Origin: Cellvibrio sp. KY-YJ-3
Lineage (GTDB): Bacteria; Pseudomonadota; Gammaproteobacteria; Pseudomonadales; Cellvibrionaceae
Assembly (NCBI RefSeq): GCF_008806955.1
Contig: NZ_CP031727.1
Coordinates: 1,550,001-1,614,000 of the forward strand
Length of the DNA stretch: 64,000 nucleotides
Reading direction: 5' to 3'
Shown: positions 28,092-37,110 of the stretch, piece after piece
Numbering within the stretch: position 1 is the stretch's first letter
Layout: each line of letters starts with the position of its first letter
Notes under the pieces: generated by a model
Told to the model about the DNA's origin: nothing
Seen by the model: the letters and a program-made list of their open reading frames with translations, nothing else
Databases searched by the model: none
Made by a program: the position numbers and the translations under genes

Positions 28092-28895
28092 TTGGAGAAA
28101 AATTATGTTAGTTCGCAACGGTTTACTGGGGGCATGGTTCTTGGGGGGGGACTGTGTTTGGCTGCGCCGCTGGCGCTGGCCGAAATGGTCGCCAAGGTTT
28201 ACCCCGTGAAAGATTTCAGCGAGTTTGTGAGCGGTGGTAATACCCATATTGAAATCACCCAAAGTGATAAAGAGTACTTGCGGGTAGAGGCGGATGCCGA
28301 GGTAATGCAGCGGGTAAAAGTGGATCAGACCGGCAAACGTGTCAGTGTGTGGTTAAAAAGCGATAAGGGTGGTGTGTTCAGTTGGTTTGGTCAGGGCAAT
28401 GATCCGGTGAAAGTCATTCTGGGGGTTAAACAGCTGGAGTTACTGGATATTTCCGGTGGTGCCCATGCCAGGGTGGCAGATTTGCAGGGGCGCGATTTTG
28501 AATTCAAAGCCAGCGGTGCCGCCAATGGCGATTTCGATCGCTTGACCATGGACAAGGTGAGGATGGATTTGTCCGGGGCGGGCAATGTGCGCATCGCGTC
28601 GGTTACCACCCAGGAGCAGGGCTACGATATTTCCGGTGCCTCCAATGTCGAGATCAAAGGAGATAGTCATAGTGAGCGTCTGATGGTGGGCGCCAGCGGT
28701 GCCAGCAATTTCCGCGGCAAATCGCTTACCGCCCGTCAGGCCGAGTTAAATGCCAGTGGTGCATCGCATATTAAGGCGACGGTGACTGAGACCTTGGTGG
28801 CAGATGCCAGCGGTGCATCCAGTGTGGACTATTACGGTAACCCGCACGCTAAAACCAAGGCCACGGGGGCGAGCCACGTCAATGCCAAGGACTAG
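28092..28895 (+). CDS. DUF2807 (GIN domain) secreted protein, apparent frameshift in the signal peptide
   Basis: The mature part is a DUF2807 right-handed beta-structure with repeated SGA motifs (VDISGGAHARV-like, DISGASNVEI, GASGASNF, NASGASHIK), found in putative adhesin heads. The intact frame reaches only a TTG at 28092 or an ATG at 28134 and has no ribosome binding site there. In the +1 frame an ATG at 28105 with GGAG 7 nt upstream encodes MLVRNGLLGAWFLGG, a perfect signal peptide start that would join the mature frame (GLCLAAPLALA) if the G8 run at 28143-28150 had nine G. The gene is therefore either frameshifted, phase-variable or miscalled in the run. The stop overlaps the convergent cyclase gene by 4 nt. 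Confidence 0.85.
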   Translation: MEKNYVSSQRFTGGMVLGGGLCLAAPLALAEMVAKVYPVKDFSEFVSGGNTHIEITQSDKEYLRVEADAEVMQRVKVDQTGKRVSVWLKSDKGGVFSWFGQGNDPVKVILGVKQLELLDISGGAHARVADLQGRDFEFKASGAANGDFDRLTMDKVRMDLSGAGNVRIASVTTQEQGYDISGASNVEIKGDSHSERLMVGASGASNFRGKSLTARQAELNASGASHIKATVTETLVADASGASSVDYYGNPHAKTKATGASHVNAKD

Positions 28896-30343
28896 CGTCG
28901 CTGGCTTTTGCGTGTGTACATCAGGTTATCGGCGTGATGTAGCAGGTCTTTTTCGTTATCGCCGTGTTCGGGGAAATGCGCTAGGCCAATGCTTGGCGCA
29001 ATACTTATTTGCGTACCATTCAAGTCAAAGGGCTGTGTGAGTTGCTGGAAGATCTTGTCGGCAACCAGATCGCTTTGCGCCGGTTGATCAATATTTTCCA
29101 GCAGCACAACAAATTCATCGCCGCCAAAACGGGCGATGGTATCGCATTCGCGCACACTCAATTCCAGCCGCCGTGCGACCGCTTCCAGCAGCAGGTCGCC
29201 GGTGTGGTGGCCAAACGAGTCGTTCACCTCTTTGAATTTATCTAAATCCAAAAACAGCAGCGACAACATGCCGTTATTGCGCCGCGCTCTGGCCATCGCG
29301 GAGTTAAAACGGTCATAAAACAGGTCTCGGTTGGGCAGGCGGGTTAAGCGGTCGTACAAGGCGCGTTGCTGCAGGCGTTCAATAAGCTGGCGGCGATCGA
29401 TGGCGGCTGCCACCTGGTTGGACACAAACTGCAGCAGCTCCAGTGTTTTGGCGCTATAGCTTGCCGCTTCGCTGTAGCTTTTGATGACCAATGCCCCGGT
29501 TGTGCGGCCCTGTATTTTGAGCGGAACCCCAAGCCAGGATTGCACCGGAGGTGTTGCACCCATGGGGCAAGTGGCCAATTGAAGGGCGTCCAGTAGCAAT
29601 GGCTCGCCACTGCGGATCAGCTGCGCATAATCGCTGTCGCTGGCGAGTGATTGGCAGGCCGGTACAGGTTGGTGCTGATCGATAAAGTAGGGAAAACTAA
29701 TGCAATCTGTCGGCGCATCATAGAGCGCAATGGCGAAGTTACCGGCGGGCAACAGGGCGCCAATAATGCCGTGGATCTGCTGGTACAAACTATCCAGATC
29801 CTCGGTATTGTGAGAGGCTTCAGCGATCGCAAATACCGCCTGTTGCACGGCTTCGGCTTGTTTACGCAGGGTGATGTCACGCGCCACCGCCACCCGGCAT
29901 TGATTCTCCTCCGACCAGCGCGCCGACCACATGATGTGGGCTATCTCGCCATTTTTGCGTAGATAGCGATTCTCAAAGTGCGGCTCCGGTTGCCCGGCGA
30001 TTATAGTTTCCACCGCATTAATGGTGCGCTCCCGGTCATCGGGGTGAACCAGCTCCAGCATTTGCATGCCCATCATCTCAGCTTGCGAGTAACCAAAAAT
30101 GCGCTCGGCACTGGGGCTGACATATAAAAAATGGCCGTGTTTATCCACCACACAAACCGCATCGACCAGCAGGTCGATATATTTGCCCAAGGCGGGGAAA
30201 CTGAGGGAACGCATGATCGAGTGGTATTGCTCCTGAAATAGTTGTCGCTGTAAATGGCGGCCACCCGAAACAATGGCTGCCATTGATAATGGCTGATTGC
30301 TCCTTGACGGAAATACTTGTCTGCGCCAGCTGGGCTCAAGCAT
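28892..30343 (-). CDS. Diguanylate cyclase with PAS and GAF domains
   Basis: The 483-residue protein contains a PAS domain (about 50-165; VDAVCVVDKHGHFLYVSPSA), a GAF domain (about 175-325) and a GGDEF domain (about 330-480). The active site is intact (FGGDEF near 402-408; FLDLDKFKEVNDSFGH before it), and an inhibitory I-site RECD lies five residues before GGDEF, so product inhibition by c-di-GMP is expected. No membrane segment is evident; sensing should be cytoplasmic. The N-terminal 45 residues are less certain because no strong ribosome binding site was seen at 30343. Confidence 0.93.
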   Translation of the reverse strand: MLEPSWRRQVFPSRSNQPLSMAAIVSGGRHLQRQLFQEQYHSIMRSLSFPALGKYIDLLVDAVCVVDKHGHFLYVSPSAERIFGYSQAEMMGMQMLELVHPDDRERTINAVETIIAGQPEPHFENRYLRKNGEIAHIMWSARWSEENQCRVAVARDITLRKQAEAVQQAVFAIAEASHNTEDLDSLYQQIHGIIGALLPAGNFAIALYDAPTDCISFPYFIDQHQPVPACQSLASDSDYAQLIRSGEPLLLDALQLATCPMGATPPVQSWLGVPLKIQGRTTGALVIKSYSEAASYSAKTLELLQFVSNQVAAAIDRRQLIERLQQRALYDRLTRLPNRDLFYDRFNSAMARARRNNGMLSLLFLDLDKFKEVNDSFGHHTGDLLLEAVARRLELSVRECDTIARFGGDEFVVLLENIDQPAQSDLVADKIFQQLTQPFDLNGTQISIAPSIGLAHFPEHGDNEKDLLHHADNLMYTRKSQRR

Positions 30344-30520
30344 AGTCGCTTCGCGCCGGTTTGGCGTAATTAGTCAGAGTAATAAGCATAGTTGTAATAC
30401 AAGCATTTGGCGCGCCAATTTGCATTTTTTGCTGGCGTGTATCTACGGTGATTCAGCATCCGCTGCTATTCGCCGCTGCCTCAAATGCCTAACCCCTGAC
30501 GCTATTGACGGAGACAATTA

Positions 30521-31324
30521 ATGACCCTCAAACCCCTCTGGATTTTACTGGCGATAAACCTGTTGCTCAGCCCTGTGTCGCTCGCAGTGACACAATCGGC
30601 GGCGCAGGCCGAGTCGCCGGGGCTGGTTGATTTACGCCGCAGCCTGCAGCAATTGCGCCGCAGTGAACCCATCGCACTGGATGTGCAATTCAAATTGTTT
30701 GGCCGCAGTGGCGAGGACAAAGACCTGCAGGAGCGCGAGGGTTTATTACAACTGCGGTTGGAGGATTCCGCTGCGGGGTTGCGCATGGCCTACGCCCCGG
30801 CGCTGATCGCCCAGCTGCGCGATGAGGAGATGGCTAAAACAATTGATGAGGATGTAAAAAACTCCGCGCTCAATGCTATTGGTCAGTTTGATTATTGGGA
30901 GTGGCGCGAGCTGGTGTACCCGGTGGATCAGTTGGAGTTGATGTTGGCGCGCTACCGTTTTTTGGATGAGGCCGTCAGCAGCTACGAAGGCAAACCCGCG
31001 CGCTTGTTACGCTTTAGTCTGCCCAGAGAGAAAATCGACAAACGCTATCGCAAGTACGTCAAAAAATACCGCAACCGCCTGCTGCTGTGGATTGATGAAC
31101 AGGGTGTACCGCTGGCGAGTGAGCTGCAGGAGTCGGGCACCGGGCGGGTATTTATCGTGATTGGTTTCAAATTCAAAAATGCGGTGCAGATGGAATACCA
31201 GCAAGTCGGTGATCGCTTGATCACCCGTCGGCGCGAAGTGAAGGATGAAAGCGAAGGCGCCACCATGCAGAGTGAACGGCACTTTATCAGTCTGGTATCG
31301 GTGGCCGATGAGGCGGGAAACTAA
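30521..31324 (+). CDS. Secreted protein of unknown function
   Basis: The 267-residue product has a signal peptide (MTLKPLWILLAINLLLSPVSLA). The mature protein is rich in charged residues with a pattern of alternating strands (RNRLLLWIDEQGVPLASELQ, RVFIVIGFKFKNAVQMEYQQVG), which suggests a beta-sheet periplasmic domain comparable to LolA-like or outer-membrane-lipoprotein sorting folds, but I cannot assign it. GGAG precedes the ATG. The next gene begins 140 nt downstream. Confidence 0.72.
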   Translation: MTLKPLWILLAINLLLSPVSLAVTQSAAQAESPGLVDLRRSLQQLRRSEPIALDVQFKLFGRSGEDKDLQEREGLLQLRLEDSAAGLRMAYAPALIAQLRDEEMAKTIDEDVKNSALNAIGQFDYWEWRELVYPVDQLELMLARYRFLDEAVSSYEGKPARLLRFSLPREKIDKRYRKYVKKYRNRLLLWIDEQGVPLASELQESGTGRVFIVIGFKFKNAVQMEYQQVGDRLITRRREVKDESEGATMQSERHFISLVSVADEAGN

Positions 31325-31463
31325 TTGATAGTGCTGGCGTCATAAACCGGTGCCCGCGAGGCGGGATAAATTCTGCTAGGCTGTGGCGGTATTTTGTAAT
31401 CCACGTGCAGTAGTACAAGGGTTTATTGACAGGTTTAATTCTAACTCTAAAGGGATCTACGCT

Positions 31464-34322
31464 ATGTTAAAGCGCTATTCTGCGGTGGCAGCCAGTTTAT
31501 TGCTGCTGTGCATTGTGTCGTTGGTGGGCTGCGAGTCCACTGGCTCGTCGGCGGGGCAAGTTCCTGCGCAGGCACAGTCTGTTGAAAATACCACCATCAT
31601 TAAAAGCCCCAATGACGATCGCCAGTATTCGGCAGTCATGCTCGCCAATGGTTTGCAGGCGGTATTGGTAACTGACCCGGCCAGCGAAGTGGCGGCAGTA
31701 TCGCTGGCGGTGGGGGTGGGCAGTTATCAGGACCCGGATTCACAACTGGGCCTGTCGCATTACCTTGAGCACATGTTATTTCTCGGCACCGAAAAATACC
31801 CCGAACCCAACAGCTTTCAAAAATTCGTGGATGGCAATGCCGGGGTGTGGAACGCTTACACCGCGCGCGACCATACCAATTATTTTTTCCAGTTAAAGGC
31901 TGATCAGTTGGATAAAGCGCTGGATTTTTTTAGCGATTATTTCCGTGCGCCAACCTTTGACCCGCAGTACAGCGATAAAGAGCGCAACGCGGTAAATAGT
32001 GAGTGGTCCATGGGGCGCACTAACGACAACTGGATTATGTATCGCATTAGCGGCCTCACCTCCAGTCCGTCGCACCCCGCGCACCGTTTCACCACCGGCA
32101 ATTTGGAAACCCTGTCGGATAAACCCGGCTCACTCTTGCAAGACGAATTGCGCGCGTTTTACAACCGCTATTATTCCGCCAACAACATGAAGCTCACTAT
32201 AGTGGGCAATCAATCGCAGGCGGAATTAAAAGCACTCGCGGAAAAACATTTTTCCTCCATTCCCAATAAAAATATCGAACGTCCACAAGTCACCGTGCCG
32301 GGGTTAACCCGTGCAGAAGAAGGGCAGCATATTCACGTAAAAACCCTGAAGGATCTCAAACAATTATTTATCGAGTTTCCCATCGCGGATAACAGCAGTT
32401 TGTGGCCAGTAAAACCCAACGGTTATTTGCACTACCTGATTTCATCCGAAGAGCCGGGCACACTCGGTGAACAATTGCGCCGCGAGGGTTTGGCGAATTC
32501 GGTGAGTGCAAGTGTATCGCCCGATGAGTACGGCATGGACGGTACTTTTTCGGTATATGTCGATCTCACCGAAAAAGGCTTGCGCAATAAAGATCACATC
32601 ATCAGCTCCATTTTTGCCTACATCGAATTGATGAAAGCGAAAGGTGTGGATGAACGCTACTACCGTGAAATCAAAGCCATGTGGGAAAAAGATTTTGCCA
32701 ATGCGGAAAAACAACAACCGTTGCAGCAGGCGACTGAACTTTCCTACAAGCAATTCGATTACCCGGTTGCGAACCTGCTCAATTCCGATTTTGTGTACGA
32801 GCGCTTTGATGCCAAAGCGATTAAAACCGTTCTCAAACAATTGACCCCGGCGCGCGCGCGTATTTGGCATGTGAGCAATAATGAAGTGACGGATCAGCCA
32901 GTGCCCTACTACGAAGGTAGTTATGCGGTGAAAAAATTCAGCGCGGCGGAATTAAAAGCCTGGGCCAACAGCGGCAAAAAAATGCAATTTCAATTGCCGC
33001 CGGAAAATGATTTGTTTACCGACAAGCCCGCACCGATTGTGGCAGCAACCCATAGCAAACCGCAAAAACTGGTTGAGCAGCAAGGCGTAGAGGCGTGGTT
33101 GGTGCACACGCAACATTTTCAGGAAGATAAAGGTTTTGTGGAGTTAAACCTGAATATCGATTTTGCCTACAACGGGATTGAACAACTCGTCGCTGCCAAT
33201 TTATTGGCCGACATTTATAAAATGCACCAGACCTCGCTGGTGGATCGCGCCGGGCGCGCGGGCATTTCCATCGGTTTGGATTTAACGGCGGAAAAGGGCC
33301 AGGCGTTTAGTATTTATGGCTACACCGAAAAGCAAGCGGGCTTGGTGCAAACCCTGCTGCAGGATTATGTGGCGCTAACTGTGAGCGATGAAGATCTGGC
33401 TAAAGCCAAAGACCGGTTTGTAAAAACCATCGCCAACAACAAAAAAGAAATCCCGATTCGCCAGGCGTTTAATCGCTTTGGTTTGTTAACCCGCGCCAAA
33501 GGCAATTGGGATGATGCAGAGGTTATCGCCGCTGCCCAAAAAATCACCCTCGCACAGGTGCAAGCACACCATAAAGCTGTGCTCGCGAATCACTTGTTGC
33601 GCGTCTATGCCGCCGGTAACTTTACCGATGGCAGCATCACTGCGCTCGCCACGGCAGCTGCGCAAACATTGGGTAGCAACAAAGCACCGGCACAGCGTTA
33701 TTTTGCGCAGAGTATTACCCCCAAAACCGGTGGTTTGATAAGCGATAATCTGGATATAGATCCAACCGATAACGCACTGGTAGATATTTACCTGGGCACG
33801 CAAAAAAATCTCACCCAGCAAGCGCAGTTGATGCTGCTTAACGGTTTGTTCAGCACCGACATTTTCACCCAGCTGCGCACCAACGAGCAGTTGGGTTATG
33901 TGGTGGGCAGTACTGGTTCCGCGCTGAATGACTACCCGCTGTTTGGGTTATACGTGCAAACCACCAATACCAGTTTGGTGGATTTAAAAGCGCGCATGGA
34001 TAAATTCCGCAAGGATTATCTCGCCACACTGCAAGCACTGGAACCGGCGCAATTGGAGCAATTAAAAGCAGCGGAAATCGCGCAAATCATGCAAAAACCC
34101 AACGACTATCGCGCCGAGGCCACCCAGCACTTGCAGGATTTCAAAGAGGGCAAGTTCAGCTTTGATCGCAAAGAGCGGGTGGTTGCTGCCCTGCAACAGG
34201 TAACCAAGGCGGATTTGATAAAAATCTACCAACAACTGGTGCTGGGTAAGCAGGGGCACAACGTGGTGATTCAGGCGCGCGGTGCCAATTATAAAAACCA
34301 ACCGTTTGCACCACTGAAATAA
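31464..34322 (+). CDS. Pitrilysin/insulinase-type M16 zinc protease, lipoprotein
   Basis: The 952-residue product matches protease III (PtrA) in size and layout, with four M16 half-domains. The inverted zinc motif HYLEH (H99, E102, H103) and the downstream ERNAVNSEW glutamate are intact, so it should be active. The C-terminal half retains RTNEQLGYVVGST. Unlike Escherichia coli protease III it has a lipoprotein signal (lipobox LVGC, C23), so it is probably membrane-anchored in the periplasm. The frame is open from 31383, but AAAGGGA before the ATG at 31464 and the signal peptide fix the start. Confidence 0.94.
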   Translation: MLKRYSAVAASLLLLCIVSLVGCESTGSSAGQVPAQAQSVENTTIIKSPNDDRQYSAVMLANGLQAVLVTDPASEVAAVSLAVGVGSYQDPDSQLGLSHYLEHMLFLGTEKYPEPNSFQKFVDGNAGVWNAYTARDHTNYFFQLKADQLDKALDFFSDYFRAPTFDPQYSDKERNAVNSEWSMGRTNDNWIMYRISGLTSSPSHPAHRFTTGNLETLSDKPGSLLQDELRAFYNRYYSANNMKLTIVGNQSQAELKALAEKHFSSIPNKNIERPQVTVPGLTRAEEGQHIHVKTLKDLKQLFIEFPIADNSSLWPVKPNGYLHYLISSEEPGTLGEQLRREGLANSVSASVSPDEYGMDGTFSVYVDLTEKGLRNKDHIISSIFAYIELMKAKGVDERYYREIKAMWEKDFANAEKQQPLQQATELSYKQFDYPVANLLNSDFVYERFDAKAIKTVLKQLTPARARIWHVSNNEVTDQPVPYYEGSYAVKKFSAAELKAWANSGKKMQFQLPPENDLFTDKPAPIVAATHSKPQKLVEQQGVEAWLVHTQHFQEDKGFVELNLNIDFAYNGIEQLVAANLLADIYKMHQTSLVDRAGRAGISIGLDLTAEKGQAFSIYGYTEKQAGLVQTLLQDYVALTVSDEDLAKAKDRFVKTIANNKKEIPIRQAFNRFGLLTRAKGNWDDAEVIAAAQKITLAQVQAHHKAVLANHLLRVYAAGNFTDGSITALATAAAQTLGSNKAPAQRYFAQSITPKTGGLISDNLDIDPTDNALVDIYLGTQKNLTQQAQLMLLNGLFSTDIFTQLRTNEQLGYVVGSTGSALNDYPLFGLYVQTTNTSLVDLKARMDKFRKDYLATLQALEPAQLEQLKAAEIAQIMQKPNDYRAEATQHLQDFKEGKFSFDRKERVVAALQQVTKADLIKIYQQLVLGKQGHNVVIQARGANYKNQPFAPLK

Positions 34323-34330
34323 TCGCAGTT

Positions 34331-34360
34331 GCCTCTGGCGCGGATTGCCAGAGGCATTTT
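34331..34360 (+). terminator. Terminator after the M16 protease gene
   Basis: A 9-bp perfect stem, GCCTCTGGC with GCCAGAGGC and a 7-nt loop, is followed by ATTTTG a few nt after the stop codon. Confidence 0.7.
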
Positions 34361-34412
34361 GAAAGCAGCTGCCGTAGAATAGGCGGTAATTTTTAACGGG
34401 TGAGACAGCACA

Positions 34413-34718
34413 ATGAGCACAAAAACTGACGACGATATTTTTTGGGAGCTGGTGGAGAAATTCATTGACCACGCTAACAACGCCTGCGACAACGCCGACC
34501 CCGGTATCGTCAGCGCCGCACTCATTAACGCCACCGCGCGTTTCAACGCCTTTGTCGTCGCCCAAAGCTCACTCGATAAAAACGAATTTGCCGAAGACGT
34601 AGAAGGCACCACCAACTATTTAACCGGCCGCTACCGCGAATTTTTAAAAGAGCACATGGAAGATTATCGCGAAAATTACACCGCGCTTATTGGCGCGCGG
34701 GAATTACCGGAGGAGTGA
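34413..34718 (+). CDS. DUF3144 family protein
   Basis: This 101-residue acidic, mostly helical protein matches the small DUF3144 family (FWELVEKFIDHANNACDNAD, SAALINATARFNAFVVA and YREFLKEHMEDYRENY are typical). Members are cytoplasmic and of unknown function. GGTGAGA lies upstream of the ATG. It sits alone between the protease gene and a terminator. Confidence 0.88.
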   Translation: MSTKTDDDIFWELVEKFIDHANNACDNADPGIVSAALINATARFNAFVVAQSSLDKNEFAEDVEGTTNYLTGRYREFLKEHMEDYRENYTALIGARELPEE

Positions 34719-34745
34719 TCGGGAATCGCTGTTGTCACAAACAAC

Positions 34746-34770
34746 AAAGCAGCTTCGGCTGCTTTTTTTA
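34746..34770 (+). terminator. Intrinsic terminator after the DUF3144 gene
   Basis: AAAGCAGC pairs with GCTGCTTT around a TTCG tetraloop, followed by TTTT. Confidence 0.92.
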
Positions 34771-34880
34771 TGCCCAATGTTTCCTCTTTTATGTGTGTGT
34801 TTAGCTCCGTAGTCCGTTTACGCGATTCAGGGTCAAGCTATGTTAAATCCGGTTTAGTGGGCTGACGTTTTAAGGTTTAT

Positions 34881-34892
34881 CTGGTATACAAG
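34881..34892. promoter_or_regulatory. Possible GntR-like half-palindromic operator
   Basis: CTGGTATACAAG is a 12-bp imperfect palindrome around GTATAC, 51 nt before the esterase ATG. Such TGGTATAC-centred sites are used by some GntR-type sugar-catabolic repressors. A single short site; weak evidence. Confidence 0.25.
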
Positions 34893-34942
34893 TAAGTGAG
34901 CATGTAATTTTCTTTTTGACCATAACCATAAAAGTGCTGATT

Positions 34943-36904
34943 ATGAATAATATTCTTCGTTTCCCTGTGCGATTCCTGCTGCTATTGTCTGTGTCATTGG
35001 CGGCGTTTTCCCCGGCTTATGCCGATGTCACCCTGCCGCGCTTGTTAAGCGATGGGGCGATTCTGCAGCGTGATAAACCCATCACCATTTGGGGCTGGGC
35101 GCATGAGGGCGAGCAGGTGACGGTGAGCTTTGCGGGTAAGGAGCAAAGCACTACCGCGCAGGCGGGCAGGTGGCAGGTGACCTTTCCGGCGCGCAAAGCT
35201 GGCGGTCCTTATGAGTTAACCGTGACTGGCAAAAACACCCTTACACGCAAGGATATTTTGCTGGGCGATGTGTGGATCGCGGCGGGGCAGTCGAATATGG
35301 AATTGCCTTTGCGTCGGGTGAAATACCAGTACCCCGGTGTGATTGAAGCGACCCGCTTATCGCAGGTGCGCGAATTTAACGTGCCCGTTGCCTACGCGTT
35401 CAAGGGGCCGCTGGCGGATTACACCCAGGGTGAATGGAAGACCGCTACGCCGGAAAATCTGCCGGGTTTTTCAGCGGTAGGGTTTTTCTTTGCCAAGCAA
35501 TTGCACCGTGTTACCCGTGTGCCTATCGCCGTGGTGACTTTGCCCGTGGGTGGCTCACCCGCTGAGGCGTGGATGAGTGAAGCGGCGTTAAAAAAATATC
35601 CACACTATGTCGAACAATTAACACCGTTCAAAGACGATGTGCATGTACAAACGACCATCGCCAAAGACAAAGCCAACAACGACAAGTGGTATGGCGATTT
35701 AACGGCGGCAGATATTGGTCTGCAAAATAATTGGTCGCAGTCAGAGCTGGATGCAAGCAGTTGGAACAACCTGCAAGTGCCTGGCTTTTTCAAAGAGCAG
35801 GGCAGCGATTTCACCAACGGCAGCGTGTGGGTGCGCAAAGAGTTGGTGCTCAGCCCACCACAGGCGGCAAAAGCAGGCACTTTGTGGCTGGGTGCGATTG
35901 TGGATGGCGACCAGGTATTTGTGAACGGTCAGGCGGTAGGGCAAACCGGTTATCAATATCCACCACGTATTTATTCGTTGCCAGCGGGAGTATTAAAAGC
36001 GGGCAAAAATACCATCGCTATTCGTATTACCAGCTACACGGGTAACGCCGGTTTTGTGAAGGACAAGCGCTATGAATTGGTATTGGATGAAGCCCTGCCG
36101 ACCATGGAATCTATTCCTTTGGCGGGCGAATGGAAATATCAAATCGCCGCCAATGCGCCCGCTATGCAACCAACTACCACGCTGCACTACATTCCATCCT
36201 CACTGTTTAATGCCAAGCTCGCGCCTGCGCTGCCGCTGCAAATTAAAGGGGTGATTTGGTATCAGGGTGAATCCAACGTGGCGCGTGCGGCGGAATATAA
36301 AAATTTATTCAGCGATTTAATTGTGGATTGGCGCGCGCAGTTCAAACAGGGCGATATCCCGTTTATTTATGCGCAATTGGCGAATTTTTTACCCGCCAAA
36401 CCTGAGCCGGGTGAAAGTGGCTGGGCAGAACTGCGCGAAGCGCAGCGCCAAACACTCGCGCTAAAAAATACCGCCATGGCCGTAGCGATTGATGTGGGTG
36501 AGTGGAACGATATTCACCCGCTGAATAAGCAGTCGGTGGGTGATCGTTTGGCGTTGGGGGCATTGAAACTGGCCTATGGTAAAAAGCGTTTATTGGCTTC
36601 TGGCCCGACCTTGCAAAAAGTAGAGCGTAAGGGCAACACGGTGGAATTGTCCTTTAGTGATACGGGAAAAGGCTTGCGCGTGCTCGGTGGTGGCGATGTA
36701 AAACACATGGCAATTGCCGGGGCGGATAAACAATTTGTGTGGGCTAAGGTGCAAGTGAAAAAAGATAAGCTGGTAGTGTCAGCGAATGCGGTGCCGGAAC
36801 CTAAATGGGTGCGATACGCTTGGGCTGACAACCCTGAGGGGGCAAATCTGTATAATAGCGCTGGTCTGCCTGCATCGCCGTTTGAGGCTCATGTTTCGGA
36901 TTAG
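34943..36904 (+). CDS. Sialate O-acetylesterase-type SGNH hydrolase
   Basis: The 653-residue secreted enzyme has a signal peptide (about 1-28, ending AYA). SGNH/SASA features are seen: S117 in the block GQSNMELPL, the WYQGESN block near 438, and D523/H525 in DIHP. Between residues about 240 and 390 a jelly-roll insert resembling a glycoside hydrolase family 2 sugar-binding domain interrupts the catalytic domain, as in known family members. It should remove acetyl groups from sialic acid or acetylated plant polysaccharides in the periplasm or outside. The frame is open to a TTG at 34916; the ATG at 34943 begins a normal signal peptide. Confidence 0.93.
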   Translation: MNNILRFPVRFLLLLSVSLAAFSPAYADVTLPRLLSDGAILQRDKPITIWGWAHEGEQVTVSFAGKEQSTTAQAGRWQVTFPARKAGGPYELTVTGKNTLTRKDILLGDVWIAAGQSNMELPLRRVKYQYPGVIEATRLSQVREFNVPVAYAFKGPLADYTQGEWKTATPENLPGFSAVGFFFAKQLHRVTRVPIAVVTLPVGGSPAEAWMSEAALKKYPHYVEQLTPFKDDVHVQTTIAKDKANNDKWYGDLTAADIGLQNNWSQSELDASSWNNLQVPGFFKEQGSDFTNGSVWVRKELVLSPPQAAKAGTLWLGAIVDGDQVFVNGQAVGQTGYQYPPRIYSLPAGVLKAGKNTIAIRITSYTGNAGFVKDKRYELVLDEALPTMESIPLAGEWKYQIAANAPAMQPTTTLHYIPSSLFNAKLAPALPLQIKGVIWYQGESNVARAAEYKNLFSDLIVDWRAQFKQGDIPFIYAQLANFLPAKPEPGESGWAELREAQRQTLALKNTAMAVAIDVGEWNDIHPLNKQSVGDRLALGALKLAYGKKRLLASGPTLQKVERKGNTVELSFSDTGKGLRVLGGGDVKHMAIAGADKQFVWAKVQVKKDKLVVSANAVPEPKWVRYAWADNPEGANLYNSAGLPASPFEAHVSD

Positions 36905-36918
36905 TGTTTTTACTCCCC

Positions 36919-37032
36919 GCGCAATGAAGTCCGGAGTTCACTCGGAGACTCTCCGTGAACCCTTCCTTGGGGGCTCGTCGCCCGCGTCCTTGCGGGCCAC
37001 GGTCTCCGAGCAAACTCCGGACTCCATTACGC
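36919..37032 (-). repeat. Structured inverted repeat element with 31-bp arms
   Basis: The arm 36919-36949 pairs with 37002-37032: 27 of 31 positions are Watson-Crick. The four exceptions (36922, 36927, 36939, 36940) are all C-A or A-C on the plus strand, so on minus-strand RNA every one becomes a G-U wobble pair. The enclosed 52 nt contain a second small hairpin (CCCGC with GCGGG at 36981-36996). The element looks like a dispersed palindromic or MITE-like repeat or a structured RNA read leftward. Confidence 0.75.
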
Positions 37033-37067
37033 TGCTCCTTGTGAAGTAAAAAACTTTTCCAAACATT

Positions 37068-37110
37068 AAAACGCCGATGTGGAATTAATTTCTCATCGGC
37101 GTTTTTATTT
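37068..37110 (+). terminator. Intrinsic terminator after the esterase region
   Basis: AAAACGCCGATG (37068-37079) pairs with CATCGGCGTTTT (37094-37105) around a 14-nt loop, followed by TATTTT. The T-tract runs into the TTG start of the next gene. Confidence 0.85.
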
